DNA of 64,000 nucleotides from Malania oleifera (lineage: Eukaryota; Streptophyta; Magnoliopsida; Santalales; Ximeniaceae): contig NC_080422.1 in assembly GCF_029873635.1 (NCBI RefSeq), positions 6,103,264-6,167,263 of the forward strand, read 5' to 3'. Below the pieces are notes generated by a model. That model was not told the DNA's origin and did no database searches. It was given only the letters and a program-made list of their open reading frames with translations. Position 1 is the first letter of the stretch, and every line of letters starts with the position of its first letter. Both the position numbers and the translations under genes were made by a program. This document shows, piece by piece, positions 58,761 to 64,000 of the stretch.

Positions 58761-59794
58761 TGGCTCATGAGTTAAATTTGCAAAAATTAGCATGAATCAC
58801 TCTCTCCCCTCTCAATCTGCACATGCCACACGGCCCACAAGCAAGCCTCAAAGCCCACACCAGTTAATGTTTAAGAATATTTTGTTCTCAATATTTTTTA
58901 TTTGTACTTGCAAGTTGCAATGTTACAATACTGTTTTACACCAATACACATTAACACTAGCACTAGCAGTACATAATGGTAAAATAAAAAAATAAAAAAA
59001 ATGAGGCCCTATGGACTTCTATTTTACTTTTTATTTACCTACTGCCAATTTGTCATGTCATATAGTTTAGGATATATAATGTTTAAATATGAAGTTGGGC
59101 TATGAAAATAGTTGCATGATTGATTGTTTAGTCCATTATATTGAGAAAGACCATTTCAACAACGTTGTAAATGAGTTGATTGTGGACTAATTTCCAAATA
59201 TGAAAGCCCATTGACAATTCAATGAAAGGTATTGCATAGATTTCAATCTTTAAAGCGTGTTTAAATGTCACATGGAAGTGTTGAATTTGTCTAATGGGGC
59301 TTAGGGCTTGATTCTTTATTGAAAATAAAAAGTTTTTTCTTTAAAAAAATTATATAATCAAATGTATTTGAAATTACACACGATATTGTAAATTAAGGAA
59401 AAATAATTCATGACCTGATCCAACCTCTTGGGACTTAAAACTTCGCTTTTTCTTGTTTTATCTTGTTAGCATCAAGGGAGTCTTTATCGGGGCTTGAAAA
59501 CACATGGGTAAGCACAAATTTAATCCAAAAGCTTAAACTTATTGAATCTTAGGTCCAACCGTATATATAAGTACTCATGATCTACTTAATTTTTTCAATG
59601 TGGGACAAACTCATAAGTGAAAGCCTCAACAATCTTCCCATCATTTGTGATTTCGAGCTACTCTCCCATGAATGGAAGTCATTACTTGTCATGCAACCAA
59701 GTAAGAGTCATTACTCAACCACCTTTTCCATGTGTCTACCATTGGGTTTCCCTCCTTGTGGGGCCCAACAATTGGAAAATGGTTTCTTTAATGT
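58761..59794. other. Unassigned, probably old LTR-element sequence
   Basis: No gene. Features typical of LTR regions occur (CAATGTGGGACAAACTCATAA near 59597), but no paired LTR or ends could be found. Confidence 0.35.
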
Positions 59795-60389
59795 TGTTGG
59801 CTTCCCAGAAAAAAAAAAAAAAAAAAAAAATAGTTGCATCATGCTTTTTTTGAATTAGGCTCCAAGGCCTCACCCGCGCAGGAGTAGCATGCTGTTCCTT
59901 CATCTTTTTTTTTTTTCATCTCCATTTTTTCTTGCTTGCTGCCATTCCACTCTTTGCTTTTCCAATACAAACTCCCTCCGTCTGCAGCCAGCATCAACGT
60001 CAGTTGTCCTCTCCATTTTCTGCAACAGCTCCACCGGCCACTCCTACAATTCAAGCTGTTTATTATTAACAATATATTGATATTTTGCTGGATGTGCTAT
60101 TTTTTGGTTGGTTCTTTTTTGGTAGCTTTGTTTAGAATATTTGGTGAGACATTTCCATCTTACTACATTTGTTTATACACTCTTGTGTATTTGTAAGGTT
60201 TATGCCTTTTGTATCCACTTTGTACAACATATTTGGTGATAGTGGATTTGGACCGCCGTGCCCCGTGGACGTACCTCAACATTTGAGGGAACCACGTTAA
60301 ATTTCTTGTGTCTTATTTTTATTTATCATTTGCATTACTCCATTAATTTACTTGTGGGAATTGTTCGTATATAAATTTTTCCCAACAAG

Positions 60390-60402
60390 TGGTATCAGAG
60401 CC
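60390..60402 (+). promoter_or_regulatory. Primer-binding site for initiator Met-tRNA
   Basis: TGGTATCAGAGCC, complementary to the plant initiator tRNA 3' end, two bases after the LTR end. It primes minus-strand cDNA synthesis in intact elements. Confidence 0.9.
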
Positions 60403-60436
60403 GTGTTATTTGTAAGTATTAAATTTGTGTAAATCA

Positions 60437-61870
60437 TGGATGGTAATGTTGACCATATGATTAGCTTCAATGGAAGCAATTGGATAACTTGGAAAACAAA
60501 AATGTAAGATCTTTTATTTTACAAAGATTTAGATGGGTCTATTGAGGGTGATAGCCAAAAGCCTAAAGACATGAGTGATGATGAGTGGAATAGGCTTAAT
60601 AGGAAAACCGTTGGTGTTATCCAGCAATGGATTGATGATAATGTTTTTCATCATGTTTCTACCGAAACTTCAGCACATGAATTGTGCAAAAAGTTAAAAG
60701 GTCTTTATGATAGAAAGTCGACTACAAATAAAACTTTTATTTTCCAAAAATTGGTGAATTTGAAATATAAAGATGGTAGTCTTATTACCAAACATTTGAA
60801 TGAGATGAAAAATATTATCAATCGGCTTGCTACTATGAAAATAGTTTTTGATAATGAATTGCAAGCCTTAATGCTTCTTAACTCTTTGCCACAAAGTTGG
60901 GAAACTTTAGTTGTGACAACTAGTAATTCGGCTCCCGATGGAATTGTTACTATGAACCAAGTAACTAGCAACTTGTTGAATGAAGAAATTAGAAGAAAAT
61001 CAGTTGGTTCTTCTTATTCAGAGGCACTTGTGACAGAAAATCGAGGGAGAGGCAGAAGCAAAAACAGATATTCTCACCGCAATGATAAATCAAGAGGCCG
61101 GTCCAGCTTAGTTTCGGAAAAAAATATTGAGTGCTACTATTGTCATAAAAAAGGGCATATGAAGCGGGAGTGTAAAAAATTGAAATTCAAGGAGCAAAAC
61201 AAAAAGAAAAATTTTGAGAAAAAGCATGAAAACATAACTTTAGTTGCATCTGATGGTGATCTTATGGTTGTTTGTGATGAAAGTTACATTAATTTGACAA
61301 GTCAAGAGATTGATTGGATTATTAATTCGGGTGCGTCATTCCATGTCACTTCTCAAGAAGATTTCTTCACTTCTTATTCCAAAGGAAATTATGGAGTTGT
61401 TCGGATGAGAAATGAAGGTTTGTCAAAAATTGTTGGCATGTGAAATGTTTGTTTGGAAACAAATTTGGGATGCAAGTTGGTGCTCAAAGATGTGAGACAT
61501 ATACTCGATATTCGACTAAATTTGATATATACCGAAAAGTTTGATGATGAAGGGTTTGACAACCATTTTGGTGATGGAAAATGGAAGCTCACAAAGGATA
61601 ATTTGGTGGTAGTTAAAGGCAAGAAGACTGGTAAATTTTATATTATGCAAGGTAAAATTGGTAATGGTGTTGTGAATGCAATTGAAAATCACTCTTCCAC
61701 CGATTTGTGACATAAGCAGATTGGGAACATGAGTGAAAAAAAATATGCAGTTTTTGTTCAAAAAGAAGCTCCTACCCGGGATGAAAGGTACCTCTCTTAA
61801 AGCTTGTGTTCATTGTTTGGCCGGTAAGCAACATAGAATTCCTTTTCGTACAAAGTTTGTTACTAAAAAA
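60437..61870 (+). pseudogene. Copia Gag-protease-integrase N-terminus, disrupted
   Basis: The natural start is probably ATG at 60437 (MDGNVDHMISFNGSNW), but a stop follows at 60506-60508. The long open part (60571-61443, 290 aa) has the UBN2-type Gag (LNEMKNIINRL...LLNSLPQSWETL), a zinc knuckle CYYCHKKGHMKREC (intact CX2CX4HX4C) and the protease motif WIINSGAS. The catalytic Asp of the usual DSGA is Asn here. A stop at 61441 is followed by LVLKDVRHILDIRLNLI and, after another stop and a frameshift, pre-integrase sequence with CVHCLAGKQHR. It is therefore non-functional. Confidence 0.85.
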
Positions 61871-62391
61871 ATCTAATTAAATAACGGATCATGTTCTAAT
61901 TCATTCGTTTTTCTGGATCCCTATATGTAGCATCTCGTTGGACAATCGCTCTCTCTATGTTGTTTCCTATGGAAAGTGTGTATAATAACAGAACCACTTT
62001 CTCTTTGAGAAGGGGGAAACAAGAAAACAAATACAAATAAAAATAAAGGGATCCGTTGTTCTTCATTGTCCCGATATAATTCTGATAAGAGCTGGTTCAG
62101 CGAAATAGAAAATTTAGGAAGAATTCGGTTGGAATAAATTTTCTATCCTTTTTACTTTCGAAATACGAACATGGGAATCATTGAAATATCTGTTTAATTG
62201 AAAGGATATTATTCATATAATACATTTAATACATTACTCCACTAGAATCCAATGGAATTTCTAAATGACGATATTTTTATTTTTTGAAATTATTTAACTA
62301 TTGAAATTGAATTTCAATAACACTTTGCATTGCAGAACGATCTATAAAACAATCGATATTATTTGATTCCTCAATTCAATTAGTAGTACTT

Positions 62392-62526
<135 letters not shown>

Positions 62527-63356
62527 TTATTGCTCACTAATAATAGTGGAATCAATGGCACAGAGTCAAAAGGGTCTTCTGATCCAACATTATTGATGAA
62601 CCAATCTAATAAATCCACTTATAACAAGTTCCTATATGATTTCTAGTAGAATCGGGAAAGATTAAGCACAAGCAAAATACACAGTGACACCCTTTGAAGT
62701 ATCAAGGAAATATCACGAAATATCGAGAGTGTTATTTTATTAATTAACCATATAAGAATAATAAGATCTTTCTTTTGTTGCTTTTCATTTCATAAGTAAA
62801 GGACATAAACATATAGAATCCAAATAGATCACTATCTAGCACATACCTCTCTTCCCTTCCCATTTGATCTAATCCTTACCATCTTTTGATTGTTTCACAT
62901 AGATAGTCGGGAGACAGTCTATTCCATTTTTAACTATCTAGGGGTTACCGAAAATAAATTATTTTTTTTTTTGCGCTTTTTCTATAAATTTTCTATAAAT
63001 AAAAAATAAAAGCCTCTTATCATCCATTCAATCTAATATTGATTGAATGCTTGAGCACTCAGAAACTCTCGTGAGTCTGTATACAAAATATCTTACACAA
63101 CTACTAATTAAATTCTCCAGCCGGCTATCCAATCTAATTCAAGACTCAGTCAGTAGACACTACATCAGTAATAGTAGAGAAGTCTGCCCAGCCCTTACTT
63201 ACCATCTAAGGATTTACAGCCCTTTCTTTAGAGAACTTCCAGATGCTTAGAATAAAGCAAGTATCAACAGACCCTTTATTCTGCTTCTGCTGGTGAATGA
63301 ATAATTCGGCAAATTATATCAGCATAACTAGGGGATTTCGAGTCTTTTGTTGATTA

Positions 63357-63426
63357 GGCGACACCCGGATTTGAACTGGGGAAAAGGGATTTGCAGTCCC
63401 TTGCCTTACCACTCGGCCATGCCGCC
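63357..63426 (-). tRNA. trnC-GCA: tRNA-Cys (GCA), plastid-derived copy
   Basis: The minus strand reads GGCGGCATGGCCGAGTGG and onward, with anticodon loop CTGCAAA (anticodon GCA) on a perfect five-pair stem, a GTTCAAATC T-loop and a matching acceptor stem that includes one G-U pair. No CCA is encoded, as expected for plastid tRNA genes. It lies about 875 bp upstream of petN on the same strand, as in plastomes. Confidence 0.93.
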
Positions 63427-63953
63427 AAAACGATACAAAATAGATGAAAATACCCCTCTCCTTTTTTGGGGAGGTTACTGAACTTCTTTTTTTATTGATT
63501 GTACTTGTATCTTGAATCCCCCTTTCCTTAATTCCTTTCCTAAATATTGGATACATCTTGATTGTATAGTGTCTCAAAACACACAATACCTAAACCCCTG
63601 AAAAATAAAATGTAAATTTTCAGTAATAAAAACCAAAATTCAGGACAAATTGGAACCATTAACTATTGACTGTGAATTCATAAACTATTTTTGGATTTGA
63701 ATCTCCAATTGTGATTCCTTAATGACATAAGAAAATCAAAATTGACACATAACTAATCAGTATTGATTTTTTTTTTTCAAAAAAAAATCCTTCTAAATTT
63801 CTATTATAATTATTTCTATTATAATTATTAGAATATAACACTAATTCTGAGTCTATGGAAACCCGGAACAGAAATTGTTACACAGATATCTATATCTAAT
63901 CGGATATCTTATCTATGTATCTATATAGGGATAAGAGATTCTCAGGAAATTAT

Positions 63954-63991
63954 CGTGCTTCTATTTTCTATTGAATAGAAAATAGAGCACG
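63954..63991. terminator. Stem-loop in the plastid trnC-rpoB spacer
   Basis: CGTGCTTCTATTTTCTATT pairs with AATAGAAAATAGAGCACG across a one-base loop, with one bulged T. Such inverted repeats in plastid spacers act in RNA 3'-end formation or stability. Here it sits upstream of trnC, so its role is uncertain. Confidence 0.5.
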
Positions 63992-64000
63992 ATCTGCACT

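Larger units (their letters stand above)
59795..61875 (+). mobile_element. Ty1/copia element, plus strand, truncated by plastid DNA
   Basis: A 5' LTR of about 593 bp (TGTTGGCTTCCC ... TTTTCCCAACA, 59795-60387) is followed by a perfect primer site TGGTATCAGAGCC (60390-60402). Gag through the pre-integrase region follows, then the reading stops abruptly near 61875, where plastid sequence begins. No 3' LTR is in the window. Confidence 0.85.

Overview
This window is nuclear DNA from a plant, most likely a woody eudicot. It has spliced plant genes with GT-AG introns, plant-type LTR retrotransposons primed by initiator-Met tRNA (variants of TGGTATCAGAGC), LINEs, a CACTA transposon, many GA/CT and TA microsatellites, and a block of plastid DNA at the right edge. 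I cannot name the species. I found no operon, CRISPR array or bacterial-type defence system, and no clear new biological system. The strongest unusual signals are deeply nested mobile elements, organelle DNA insertions, foldback structures and a diverged non-coding tandem array.

Layout. 1-11096 is a pile of solo or terminal LTRs of chromovirus (Ty3/gypsy) type, mostly minus strand, plus one copia-type LTR. They carry clusters of the palindrome TCGTCGACGA, CT-rich leaders after TATA boxes, and short tandem repeats. 12247-32126 is a six-exon alpha/beta-hydrolase gene of the KANL3/TEX30-like family. All exons join in frame to give 237 aa, although intron 3 is about 15.6 kb and holds at least five generations of nested elements. 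33253-33756 (minus) is a possible small nuclear-type protein of unknown family. 35750-38100 is a degenerate tandem array of about 450-bp units. 38789-45190 is a three-exon single-repeat R3-MYB gene (CAPRICE/TRIPTYCHON type, 111 aa) with a 5.6-kb second intron.

45809-57068 is a minus-strand Ty1/copia element with a perfect 5-bp target duplication (CTATT), inserted into an older gypsy fragment. It was later invaded by a LINE (itself hit by a CACTA element), by a 2.1-kb solo LTR with a perfect 5-bp duplication (GTAAA), and probably by a mitochondrial-like DNA fragment in its 3' LTR. 57096-58760 holds gypsy fragments in opposite orientations. 59795-61875 is the left part of a second copia element, broken by stops. 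It is cut by plastid DNA (61876 to the window end) that carries petN and trnC-GCA in their normal plastid order.

Only two genes look clearly functional and host-encoded: the hydrolase and the R3-MYB. They belong to unrelated pathways, and the window shows no functional link between them. Gene models were built by eye from splice consensus and reading-frame continuity. Element borders without a stated target duplication are approximate.
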